Below the pieces are notes generated by a model. It worked only from the letters and a program-made list of their open reading frames with translations. It was not told the DNA's origin and searched no databases. A stretch of DNA of 64,000 nucleotides, from positions 11,465,042 through 11,529,041 of the forward strand of contig CM037885.1 in NCBI GenBank assembly GCA_021292165.1, given 5' to 3'. Source of the stretch: Shinisaurus crocodilurus. Lineage: Eukaryota > Chordata > Lepidosauria > Squamata > Shinisauridae. The position numbers and the translations under genes are program-made. Each line of letters starts with the position of its first letter. The first letter of the stretch is position 1. This document shows positions 56,201 to 64,000 of the stretch, one piece after another.

Positions 56201-59021
56201 AGCCCAAAATTGCATTTGCCTTCTTTGCAGCCACATCGCATTGCTGGCTCATATTCAGTTTGTGATCTACCACAATTCCAAGATCCTTCTCACTTGTAGT
56301 ATTGTTGAGCCAAGTGTCCCCCATTCTGTAACTCTGCATTTGGTTTCCTCTCCCTAGGTGCAGCACTTGGCATTTATCCCTATTAAATTTCATTCTGTTG
56401 TTTTCGGCCCAGCGCTCCAGCCTATCGAGGTCACTTTGAATTTTGTTTCTGTCTTCCAGAGTATTAGCTGTTCCACCCAACTTTGTGTCATCTGCAAATT
56501 TGATAAGCATTCCCTGTACCTCCTGATCCAAGTCATTAATAAAAATGTTGAAGAGCACCGGGCCCAGGACCGAGCCCTGTGGTACCCCGCTCGTTACCTC
56601 TCCCCAGTTTGAGAAGGAACCATTGATAAGCACTCTTTGAGTCAGATTCTGTAGCCAATTGTGGATCCACCTGATAGTTGTTCCATCTAGCCCACTCTTA
56701 GCTAGCTTACTAATCAGGATATCATGAGGCACTTTGTCGAAAGCTTTGCTGAAGTCCAGATATATAATGTCCACAGCATTCCCACAGTCCACAAGGGAGG
56801 TTACCCGATCAAAAAATGAGATCAGATTAGTCTGACAGGATTTGTTCTTGACAAATCCATGCTGGCTTCTAGTAATCACTGCATTGTTTTCAAGGTGCTT
56901 GCAGACTGACTTCTTTATAATCTGCTCCAAAATCTTCCCAGGGATTGATGTCAGACTGACTGGCCTATAGTTCCCAGGTTCCTCCTTCTTGCCCTTTTTG
57001 AAGATGGGAACAACATTTGCCCTCCTCCAGTCGTCTGGCACTTCACCTGTCCTCCATGATTTCTCAAAGATAATAGACAGTGGTTCTGAGAGTTCTTCTG
57101 CCAGTTCCTTTATTACTCTAGGATGCAGCTCATCAGGCCCTGGAGATTTAAACTCGTTCAGAGTAATCAGGTGCTCCTTGACCATTTGCCTATCAATCTC
57201 AAGCTGCAATCCTGCCCCTTCAGTCTGCACTTCAGGTTTGCCAGGGGGGTCATAGACCCTCTTTTGGGAGAAGACCGAGCCGAAGTAGGAATTGAACACT
57301 TCTGCCTTTTCTTTGTCTTCTGTTATCAATTTGCCATCCTCATTGCGTAGTTGAACCACCAGTTCTTTCTTCTGTCTTTTACTGTGCATGTATCTGAAGA
57401 AAGCTTTTTTGTTGCTTTTAGCATTCCTCGCTAACCTTAGCTCATTCTCAGCTTTAGCCTTCCTGACACTATTCCTGCAGTTCTGTGCTACCTGCCTGTA
57501 CTCTTCCCCTGTAGCCTGTCCTTCCTTCCACTTCCTATACGTGTCCTTTTTTGTTTTCAGGTCATCTTTGAGTTTATTGTGAAGCCACATTGGCTTCTTC
57601 TGTTGCCCTCTGCCTTTTTTCCTTTTGGGAATTGTTTGCAATTGTGCCTTTAAAATTTCCTTTTTTTAAAAACTCCCACCCCTCCTGGGCTCCCTTTCTC
57701 GTGAGAGTCACTTGCCATGGGATCTTACTAATCATTGTTCTGAGTTTGTTAAAATTGGCTTTCCTAAAATCCAGGGTACGTGTTTGGCTACACTCAGCTT
57801 TTGCTTCTGTTAGAATCAAGAACTCAAATATAACATGGTCACTTTCCCCCAGAGTTCCCGAAACTGCCACTTTATCCACTAACTCGTCTCTGTTGGTTAG
57901 AATCAGGTCAAGGATAGCCGATCCTCTAGTTCCTTCCTCCACTTTCTGTAGGAGGAAGTTATCAGCAGCACAGCTCAGGAATTTCTTGGAGGGGCCATGA
58001 TTTATATGTTAAACAAATGAACAATTTATTCTGCCATACTGTTACTCTTTTCAATAATGTATTCTGACTTGGATAGTCATAGGGACTTCGCAAAGCACGA
58101 AAACGTCCCCTGCAACTACTGGAAATCTTATGGAGACACCCCTATCTAAGCTTTATACATTTCCACTGGGTTTTCTAAAACACTTTCAAGTGCATCTCTG
58201 TGGCCGTAAGTGCTAGAAATCTGGGGATTGGGTGGAATTTAAAAGAAAACTGAGATTCTCAGAAAGCTGAGTTCTGCATTCAATACCATATTTTGCCCTC
58301 TCTTGCTTTCCTGAGGAATCAGAGCACACATAGCCACCCCCATGGAACAGAAAGCCAACAGAGTTTTCTGGTTGCTTTTTCCTAGGATCCATTTTCAAGG
58401 CTAAAGATCTATTAATGCGACCAAGCTGGCTGTTGATCGACTTCACAAGCACCTACAGTACTTCCGCCATTTGTGTTTAGACACAGCAGGGCCAAGCCCT
58501 GGAATTTGCTTTCAATCACCTGCCCTGAAAAAACGAAGGGAGAAAGAGGGCAGGCAGGAAGGTCTCTCATGCCGCAGATGGATTGAGTACATGATCTTTG
58601 AGAGTTATACTGGATATTATGGAGAGCCAGCATGGTGTAGTGGTCAGAGTGTTGGACTGGGACTCAGGAGATCCGGGTTCAAGTCCCCATTCGGCCATGA
58701 AGCTCATTGGGTGTCTTTGGGCTAGTCACTGACTCTCACCCTAACCTACCTCACAGGGTTGTTGTGAGGATAAAGTTGAGAGGAGGAGGAAGAGGACTAT
58801 ATAAGCTCCTTAGGTTTCTTACAAGAAGAAAACGGCAGGATTGAAATGTTATAATAAATTTAAAAAATACAAATTATGTAAAACCAAGTCATACCAGCTT
58901 GGAGCCCATAAATTCCAGTGGAACAATCCCCACCTAACACTCCATGGGATGAAAGTAACAGCTGCTCCTTACCTGTAGTTAGAAGCACAAAGAAGAGGAA
59001 AAGTCCCAGGAGACCCTGCAT
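48614..59021 (-). CDS. Gene 3: two-domain Ly6/uPAR protein, phospholipase A2 inhibitor gamma-like, 5 exons
   Basis: Exons are 58973-59021, 54333-54446, 52848-53000, 50704-50835 and 48614-48825: 660 nt, 219 residues plus TAA, all introns phase 1 with GT/AG ends. Exon 1 begins MQGLLGLFLFFVLLTT (signal peptide). Exon 2 reads ASLECEMCSGDISCTG. Exon 3 begins GNTTFSSLVKSCASS with an NTT sequon. Exon 4 contains KACPACSSLTKGC. Exon 5 contains INSTLKGCTTESIC (NST sequon) and ends FFLLALLLMNLLL, a GPI-signal-like tail. It differs clearly from genes 1 and 2 in exon 3 and in the tail, but shares the tail type with the partial gene 4, so genes 3 and 4 form a second subfamily. Intron 1 (about 4.5 kb) contains a nearly complete CR1 LINE in the same orientation. 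The AATAAA seen in the other copies is not present at the equivalent distance; repeat DNA begins about 110 bp past the stop. Confidence 0.84.
49602..50072 (-). mobile_element. tRNA-derived SINE (family A), split by a Tigger-like MITE
   Basis: The tail at 49602-49627 and body plus head at 49854-50072 are contiguous once the 226-bp insertion is ignored. It lies in intron 4 of gene 3. Confidence 0.8.
49628..49853. mobile_element. Tigger/pogo-like DNA transposon remnant (MITE)
   Basis: The ends are CAGTTATACC... and ...GGATGACTG (inverted CAGT(T/C)AT), between TA dinucleotides, as for pogo/Tc1-mariner insertions. The interior has repeats of ATACAAG/TTGCAAG. Confidence 0.65.
50155..50440. repeat. 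(CTTC)n/(CT)n-rich low-complexity tract
   Basis: Long C/T-only stretches with CTTC, CT and CCTCTTTT periodicity. It generates spurious Ser/Leu-rich and Glu/Arg-rich frames. Confidence 0.9.
50900..52070. other. Intron 3 of gene 3, left part
   Basis: 51040-51445 resembles a hAT-like element (end CAACCATCCCTA). A (TG)n run lies at 51486-51506. No exon was seen. Confidence 0.4.
52072..52220 (+). mobile_element. 5S rRNA-derived SINE with CR1 3' tail
   Basis: It has the same structure as 12322-12492: a 5S-like segment (GCATGGAAAGCTAAGCAGGG, CTTGGATGGGAGACC), then a CR1 3' end with ATGATCTATGAATCTATGAT. Confidence 0.8.
52440..52688 (-). mobile_element. tRNA-derived SINE (family A)
   Basis: Full copy from the A/T tail to the CCACTACGCCACACTGGCA head. 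It lies in intron 3 of gene 3, close to exon 3. Confidence 0.85.
53109..53469. mobile_element. hAT non-autonomous element, family H4
   Basis: The exact 8-bp duplication ACCTAAAG (53101-53108, 53470-53477) flanks ends CACGGGTAGGC and GCCTAGCCCTG. It lies in intron 2 of gene 3, about 100 bp from exon 3. Confidence 0.85.
53500..54080. mobile_element. GC-rich element with minisatellite core
   Basis: 53810-53945 repeats a G-rich unit of about 28 bp (GGTGGCGGGG, GGTCCGGC, GGCTGC). The flanks have opposed GAGCAGCCCGA / CGAGCC segments like the GC-rich elements at 22.5 and 41.1 kb. Long open frames here are a by-product of G+C content. Confidence 0.5.
54118..54262 (+). mobile_element. tRNA-derived SINE (family B), partial
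   Basis: It keeps CCACTGCCAGTCAGAGTGGG and CACTATAAGGCAGCTTCTAA from the body and end of family B. Confidence 0.6.
54950..55234. other. Unassigned intron sequence of gene 3
   Basis: G/C homopolymer runs and CAG/GTG-rich text. Nothing recognisable. Confidence 0.3.
55235..55603 (-). mobile_element. L2-type LINE 3' end, truncated by CR1
   Basis: It is homologous to 38640-39010. It stops at CCTACTTGAT, where the CR1 tail begins, so the CR1 inserted into this older LINE. Confidence 0.75.
55604..57990 (-). mobile_element. Nearly intact CR1 LINE, 5'-truncated
   Basis: The minus strand runs from the endonuclease C-terminus (57574-57942: LDLILTNRDELV, GESDHVIFEF, RTLDFRKANF) through a full RT domain to the 3' UTR with CR1-type terminal TTCTATGATTCTATGA repeats at 55604-55630. 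One frameshift in a T/A run near 57660 separates the endonuclease and RT frames. It lies in intron 1 of gene 3, same orientation. Confidence 0.9.
55695..57641 (-). CDS. CR1 ORF2 reverse transcriptase region, 648 codons open
   Basis: It carries the RT signatures of non-LTR retrotransposons: NYRPVSLTSIPGKILEQII, then YLDFSKAFDKVPHDIL, GVPQGSVLGPVLFNIFIND and FADDTKLGG (catalytic ADD). The CR1 C-terminus has WNQLPREVVGSP and ends SLEAFKVQLDRHLSEIL. The absence of stops over 1.9 kb marks a recent insertion. The endonuclease half is incomplete and out of frame, so the element is probably not mobile itself. Confidence 0.88.
   Translation of the reverse strand: MQTIPKRKKGRGQQKKPMWLHNKLKDDLKTKKDTYRKWKEGQATGEEYRQVAQNCRNSVRKAKAENELRLARNAKSNKKAFFRYMHSKRQKKELVVQLRNEDGKLITEDKEKAEVFNSYFGSVFSQKRVYDPPGKPEVQTEGAGLQLEIDRQMVKEHLITLNEFKSPGPDELHPRVIKELAEELSEPLSIIFEKSWRTGEVPDDWRRANVVPIFKKGKKEEPGNYRPVSLTSIPGKILEQIIKKSVCKHLENNAVITRSQHGFVKNKSCQTNLISFFDRVTSLVDCGNAVDIIYLDFSKAFDKVPHDILISKLAKSGLDGTTIRWIHNWLQNLTQRVLINGSFSNWGEVTSGVPQGSVLGPVLFNIFINDLDQEVQGMLIKFADDTKLGGTANTLEDRNKIQSDLDRLERWAENNRMKFNRDKCQVLHLGRGNQMQSYRMGDTWLNNTTSEKDLGIVVDHKLNMSQQCDVAAKKANAILGCINRSIASKSREVIIPLYSALVRPHLEYYVQFWAPHFKKDIDKLERVQRRATRMIKGLETRPYEERLKELGMFSLQKRRLRGDMIALFQYLKGCRTEEGLDLFSIIPVCRTRNNGLKLQEPRFHLNIRKNFLTVRAIRQWNQLPREVVGSPSLEAFKVQLDRHLSEIL
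58622..58865 (+). mobile_element. tRNA-derived SINE (family A)
   Basis: The complete head (GCATGGTGTAGTGGTCAGAG, B box GGTTCAAGTCC), body and AATAAATTTAAAAAA tail. It ends about 110 bp from gene 3 exon 1. Confidence 0.87.
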
Positions 59022-59089
59022 GGTGATGGGAGATGCAAACACTCTCAATGAAACAAATTTTGTGACTTGAAGTATCTGCAAAAGCATTT

Positions 59090-60210
59090 AGAGCAGCGGA
59101 GGAGGAGGAGGAGAAGAAGAAGAAGGGGTAAATTTCTCATCCAGCAGGAAATCCATTGCCATAAGCTGTCATACAATCTTGCATGAGGTAGAATCCAGGA
59201 CAGCTGTCATTTAGTCTCGTTTTGGTTATTAATATTATTATATAGTTACTGGCTAGATTCAGCCACTGACATTGTGTCTAATTAACAGAGCAGGGCCAGA
59301 TGTGGCTTTTCCAGATGCTTTATAACAACCAACAATCAAAAAAGGACATCCTCTTCTGATACATGATCCATCTCTCTACTCCTAACTGTGCTTCTCAAAT
59401 GTTCATCTTACACTCCCCAAACACATTATACTGTATGGGGCTTTTGCTAAATGAGAAAGAACATCCAGCCCTCCAACCAACAATACCCAATTGAGTCTCT
59501 ACCTTTTGAGCGCCTTTCTGACACCATTGGTAGCCACTGTGGGACTTTATTTGCAAGGCAGGCTATGCATTTCCATAATAAGTAAGAAGTAAATGGGCAC
59601 CATTGAACCTAAAATTAATCTCCAGTTTTACTAATATAAATACTGCGGTTTTCATTGTTTCTGTTCTCTGCTCTGAACAGGACTGGCGGCGACGAGTTCT
59701 TATTAGTGCTAGATTAGTGCTGATTTGACTGACTGCTGGCTTCCAAATTTCCAAAGAGAGATTCTCCATTTGATATTGTGTGTCCTAGCATGGATCCAGG
59801 CAGCAAAAGGCAGGGTTTGGGGGACAGTCCCCAGAGACTGTAATGATCTTCAAGGGTTGCTAGCGATCCATTTCTTTCCACGGTACCATTATTTTAAGAT
59901 GAGGCAGCAGGGAGTTCTGTCCTGCCCTCCCCCATCCTGAAGGAAATAAAGCTTGGGCAGTGGCGATAGCAGTGAAGAGGAGGTGGGCGCACTCAGGGAG
60001 GGTGGTCCACTGGGGGCACCTTGCTCAAGAGCCCCCCAAAACCTGAAGCAAGCATTGCATCCAAGCAAGCATTGCATATTTGAGTCTCTTTGGGACACCC
60101 CACCCCATATCAAGATCCATGACAGCACCAATCACCCATTGAAGAGGAAGAACAAGGCAGCAGGCACTGGGCCCCACAGCCCAGGCAACTCCATCCCATT
60201 CTGGATGGCG
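59090..60210. other. Upstream of gene 3, no gene seen
   Basis: 59097-59126 is (GGA/GAA)n. The rest has no recognisable exon or repeat. The gene 3 promoter should lie in the first part. Confidence 0.4.
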
Positions 60211-60211
60211 T

Positions 60212-60462
60212 GGTGGTGAGAGTGTTGGACTGGGACTCGGGAGATCCGGGTTCTAGTCCCCACTCGGCCATGAAACTCACTTGGGTGACTTTGGGCCAGT
60301 CACGGACTCTCAGCCTAACCTACCTCACAGGGTTGTTGTGAGGATAAAGTGGAGAGGAGGAGGAGGAGGAGGAGGAGGAGGAGGATTATGTAAGCCGCCT
60401 TGGGTTCCTTGCAGGAAAAAAGGCGGGGTATAAATATAATAAATAAATAAATAAATAAATTC
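60212..60462 (+). mobile_element. tRNA-derived SINE (family A) with expanded (GGA)n
   Basis: Head (GTGGTGAGAGTGTTGGACTG), B box (GGTTCTAGTCC), a (GGA)n expansion at 60353-60385 and an (AAAT)n tail. Confidence 0.85.
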
Positions 60463-60716
60463 TGTCAGCTGGGAGAGAGGGCCCGCACCAGCAGCAGCCC
60501 TATATTTTGTGAAAAGCCACCTGCAACTAGGCAAAATGATGCCGTATAAATGGTTGGGGTTTGGGCAGAAACTGTGGAGGAAGCCATCCATTGTTTCACA
60601 GTCTTTCAGTAGCAACCCTGCCAACACTGCACAACACTCTAGGATCCAATTTCGGATGAAAAGTGGGATATAAATGGACTGAATAAATAAATACTGTAAG
60701 AACTGTAAATACTGTA

Positions 60717-60808
60717 AGAAGAACCCTGCTGGATCAGACACACTGCCTATCTAATCCAGATTTCTGTTTCTCACAATGGCTAGCCAAATAAATATAATAA
60801 ATAAATAA

Positions 60809-60844
<36 letters not shown>

Positions 60845-61300
60845 CCAGCCAAATGCCTCTGGAAGCCCACGAAGCAGACATGAAGCCCTCTCTCCCACTC
60901 TTGCTGTCAGCAATAGGTATTTTTATTTATTTATATTTATACCCCACCTTTTTTCCTGCAAGGAACCCAAGGCAGTTTACATAATCCTCCTCTCCATTTT
61001 ATCCTCACAACAACCCTGTGAGGTAGGCGAGGCCCAACGTCACCCAGTGAGCTTCATGGCCCAAGTGGGGAATAGAACCCGGATCTCCCGAGTCCCAGTC
61101 CAGCGATCTAACCACTACATCACACTGGCACGCTGCTTCTGATCCTGGAGGTAGTAAATACAGCTGTCATGACTAGTAACCTTTGATAGCCTTGCCCTCC
61201 GTGAATTTGTCTAATCCCCTCTTAAAGCCCTCTCAGCTAGTGGTCACGGCCACATAAACAACTACATACTTATTTATGTATAGGCCTAGTGATGGAGGAA
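60717..61300 (-). mobile_element. CR1-type LINE 3' end split by a SINE and (AGAT)n
   Basis: Antisense CR1 3' text is at 60717-60800 and 60845-61260 (GAACCCTGCTGGATCAGACA; CCGTGAATTTGTCTAATCCC). An (AGAT)n run lies at 60811-60843 and a minus-strand family A SINE at 60922-61133. Confidence 0.65.
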
Positions 61301-62180
61301 AGGATAAAAACAGGGACAAGATTAATAAGGGAAGGAAGACATTGATGCCTAGGAACAAGGCCTATTAAATGCAGTTGGGGGTAAAAATGTATTGGATTTT
61401 TGGGAAATGATTTTTGAAGAAATATCAGAAATTGTTGGTATTGATTTAGAAGTTTGTCCTAAATTAGCATTGTTATCAATAGCCGAAAAGGTGGCTGGTC
61501 CTCAAAATGTTAAAGAATTAATTGTAAACTTGTTAACGGCGGCGGGTAGATTAATGATGGCAAGAAAATGGAAAGTTCAGCAAGTTTTCTCTATCACTGA
61601 CTGGTATAAAGAAGTCTGGGATATGGCTTTAAATGATATGTTAATTTCTCAAGAAATCAACCCTCCCCCAGTGCAGTCAGGCGTCTAATACTGTAAACCT
61701 AACTGAATTTTTAAAGGCTATTTGCAGCAGGGGTGCATTTTCAGGAGGGAGGGTTGTGCGTGTGTGTGTGTGTGTGACTCAGGTCTGGCCAGTCACACTG
61801 GGGGCCACATGCAGCCCCCAAAGTGCCTGCCCAGAGCCAATTTGGATCTTGGGCCAAGAAATACTCCCCACTCCTGCTATAGGACAATTCATTTGGGACC
61901 AGTGGCCCCACTTTGCCCAAGGCCCACGCCCCTAAGATTTTTAAATGATATGTTAACTTGCAAAATCAAATGTAAAAGGGGACAATTAAAGAAATTAATT
62001 TTTGGATTTTGTGTTAAATAAGGGGAAAGGGAGTATGCCGTGTCAAGATACTTTGTATTTTTGGAATAATGAATAATGATACGATTATAGAGATAGATAG
62101 AATGTACTATATGGTCCCGTGTTGACGGGAGCACTATATGAATATTTTTTTTAAAGGGGGGGGGGAGAAAAAAACAACAA
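61300..62180 (+). mobile_element. L1-type LINE 3' end, interrupted by an unnamed repeat
   Basis: The plus strand encodes an L1 ORF2 C-terminus (ARKWKVQQVFSITDWYKEVW, then DMALNDM). It resumes at 61942 as LNDMLTCKIKCKRGQLKKLI and stops at TAA. The 3' UTR ends near the A-rich 62160-62195. Confidence 0.75.
61645..61941 (+). repeat. Unnamed ~300-bp repeat, copy 2, with 17-bp target duplication
   Basis: The L1 segment TTTAAATGATATGTTAA occurs on both sides (about 61628-61644 and 61938-61954), so the intervening sequence is a target-primed insertion. It includes a (GT)n run. It matches 47856-48160 in inverse orientation. Confidence 0.72.
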
Positions 62181-62204
62181 GAAGAAGAAAAAATGCAGTG
62201 GGGT

Positions 62205-62426
62205 TTACTCCTGCAATCCTATGCACACTTTCTTGGGAGTGAGCCCCACTGAGCTCAGAGGGGGTGGTGAACACATGCAGATAAGGGGGAGGGAGGGACG
62301 GGGAAAGAGAAGAGCCCCTGCATGGCCCATCAAACTCAGTGGGATCTTTAGCCCTGAGTAAACATACCTAGGGATCAAGAAATGCTTACTTAAGCCAGGG
62401 TTGCATGAGTGAAGCAGGCCTCTTTG

Positions 62427-62459
<33 letters not shown>

Positions 62460-62470
62460 CGGGGGGACAA
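62205..62470. repeat. MITE remnant and (GT)n microsatellite
   Basis: GCAATCCTATGCACACTTTC, then CCCACTGAGCTCA, resembles the GCAATCCTATGCA MITE family. (GT)n lies at 62427-62457. The rest has no feature. Confidence 0.45.
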
Positions 62471-63019
62471 CGACCAACTGCAAGGAGATGCATTCAAAGA
62501 AGCAAGGAAAGGCTAGCTTTAACTGGATATCTGTAGGCCTCAGATCTGGTGGAAACCATAGGAAGGAATGCATGCAGAGGCCTTGTCACCTCCAGGCTTG
62601 CGTTGTTGGGCCCATCCTTCAAGAGCCTGTCCCATGGCCTACCCCCTTTCTTTCCCCCCCACAAAGGGGGGGGGAAGCACCAAGCTGCCCCCTCCACAGT
62701 TTCTAGACAACCTCTTTGTGCCTCTCTGACTCTGTGTCCCAACAGGGTATATAACAGCAGAGGTCTCTAAACCAGGATTAGGCAGAAGGTAGATCTGGAT
62801 CTCTACTGGTAGATCTACAGGCCAGGGTGATTGAGATGCAGTAGATTGGCAAGGATTTCTGACTCCCGATGGTTTAATAATGGCAGCAACAGAACAACCT
62901 CAACCTCAATTATACTGCTGAAATGAAGAAAGCTTGTGGTAACCAGGAGTGGAATTTTGCATGGAAGAACTGTGAGCTCCATTCAGTTCTGGTACTAAAA
63001 AGACATTCCTGGGCTCAGA

Positions 63020-63425
63020 ATTCTTATGGCTACCTGAAAGACCACCTTCTCTCATACAAGCCTGCCTAGATCTTAAGGTCTTTGGGAGAGTCCCTTCTTT
63101 TGGTACCACTGCCTTCAGAGGCATGTTTGGTGATGACACGAAAGAGGGCCTTCTCAGTGGCTGCTCCCAGGCTATGGGACTCCATGATAAGGGAGGTTGG
63201 CTCCCTTTTTGCTGTCTTTCTGCTGGCAGGCATGTACCTTTTTATTCAAGCAGGCCTTTGGCATGTGTAAGCAGGTCTATCAGATACTGTTTTTATTCTG
63301 TAGTTGTTGTGTTTTTAATTGTGTTTTAATGCATTTGTTTTATTATTGTTTTCATCCAGTTTTATTTATGATTATGAGCTGCTTTGAGTGTCATTTTTTT
63401 CTTGGTAGAAATCAAATAAATAAGT
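63020..63425 (+). mobile_element. L2/CR1-clade LINE 3' end
   Basis: The plus strand carries the coding remnant EGLLSGCSQAMGL, then the 3' UTR and an AATCAAATAAATAAG tail. Same family as 404-850. Confidence 0.65.
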
Positions 63426-63484
63426 AATTTGATTGGTAGATCAGCAGAACAAGACAAAGACTGAACCTTCTTCCTTTTTCAACT

Positions 63485-63490
63485 TTTATT
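63485..63490 (-). terminator. Polyadenylation signal of gene 4
   Basis: AATAAA on the minus strand lies 137 bp past the stop of the gene 4 exon. Confidence 0.5.
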
Positions 63491-63626
63491 TGTTTTCACT
63501 CCACAACACATAGAGGAAGTCTCAAATCTCTCTGAAAGGCCAAGCTCAAAACAAGAGAAGGTTGCATGAAAAAATGAGGAGGCTTCCTTCAGTGCTGAGA
63601 GATGCTACAAGACAAGAAGAGGCATA

Positions 63627-63832
63627 TTACAGGAGAAGCTTCATCAGCAGGAGAGCCAGGAGAGTGAATTCAGAGAGTGGAGGGACCTTCTTGGCTAGAA
63701 CGTTCCTGGCTGGTTCACACTGTACATCTTTTATAGGAGACCCACGCAAAACTGTCCCTCTGTACTTATTTAATGTAGCACAGACAGAGTCACTGGTGCA
63801 GCCCTTCGTAGTGCTGTTTATGGTATTAGCTC
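63627..63832 (-). CDS. Gene 4 (partial): last exon of a two-domain Ly6/uPAR protein
   Basis: This is a complete last exon. Its acceptor is CAG at 63833-63835, it is entered in phase 1, and it ends in TAA at 63627. It encodes 67 residues including NTINSTTKGCTSDSVC, a cysteine followed by EPARNVLAKK, and a hydrophobic end LLALLLMKLLL. It aligns without gaps in the key positions to exon 5 of gene 3, including the NST sequon and the tail. AATAAA at 63485-63490 lies about 137 bp beyond the stop. Exons 1-4 must lie to the right of the window, and none of them is visible here. From the spacing of the other copies, exon 4 is expected within about 2-3 kb. Confidence 0.8.
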
Positions 63833-64000
63833 CTGGACATGAAAAACAAAGACAAATGGTTAGTCACTAGTGACTAACATGAGGCATTTATTGTGCACTT
63901 GTGATTCTTTACTCATGGTAGTTTTAATTGTGGGGGCTTTACATGACGTTGTTGTCCTCTGGGACCTCTCCTGTGCTTTCCAGTTCCAAGCATTTCCTCA

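Noticed and set aside
58060..58120. Second hammerhead-like site (GAAAACGTCCCC)
   Set aside because: No CTGANGA-like core or stem II in the right place upstream.
1..64000. CRISPR arrays, bacterial operons or phage genes
   Set aside because: No spaced direct repeats. All evidence points to a vertebrate nuclear genome with split genes and retroposons.

Overview
This is vertebrate nuclear DNA, most likely from a squamate reptile (lizard or snake). The basis is the composition: A+T-rich intergenic DNA packed with tRNA-derived and 5S-rRNA-derived SINEs, CR1-, L2- and L1-type LINEs, a DIRS-type retrotransposon, many short hAT-type palindromes and long microsatellites, around split genes of the phospholipase A2 inhibitor gamma / Ly6-uPAR family. 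There are no bacterial features. The assignment to squamates is inference from repeat character; I could not search a database.

The genes form a cluster, all on the minus strand. Three complete five-exon genes of two-domain Ly6/uPAR (three-finger) proteins can be assembled with consensus splice sites: gene 1 (6830-13235, 220 aa), gene 2 (17602-28240, 221 aa) and gene 3 (48614-59021, 219 aa). The last exon of a fourth gene (63627-63832) lies at the right edge, with the rest outside the window. All introns are phase 1. Each protein has a signal peptide, ten cysteines in domain 1, eight in domain 2, and a short hydrophobic C-terminus that looks like a GPI-anchor signal. A dead copy of the last exon, broken by a LINE fragment and a hAT element, lies at 4280-4960. 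Duplicated flanking blocks show that genes 1 and 2 arose by tandem duplication of a unit of roughly 14 kb. Another unit probably continues just off the left edge.

Between gene 2 and gene 3 sits an immunity-related GTPase (IRG) of 406 aa, encoded in one uninterrupted exon (34441-35661). It has all expected GTP-binding motifs, an N-myristoylation-type start, a splice acceptor just upstream of the ATG, a candidate non-coding first exon near 37.1 kb and an ISRE-like motif at 37305. In human 19q13.31, Ly6/uPAR genes (PINLYP, PLAUR, LYPD3) also sit beside IRG genes (IRGQ, IRGC), so this looks like an old syntenic neighbourhood with a lineage-specific Ly6/uPAR expansion.

The rest is mobile DNA, much of it nested. 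37.4-45.4 kb holds an L2-type LINE end and a decayed DIRS-like tyrosine-recombinase retrotransposon, itself split by a solo LTR and a GC-rich insert. 55.6-58.0 kb holds a nearly intact CR1 LINE inside intron 1 of gene 3. 61.3-62.2 kb holds an L1-type LINE end split by an unnamed ~300-bp repeat. Many insertions can be delimited to the base from target-site duplications. One 193-bp insertion in intron 2 of gene 1 carries a hammerhead-ribozyme-like core.
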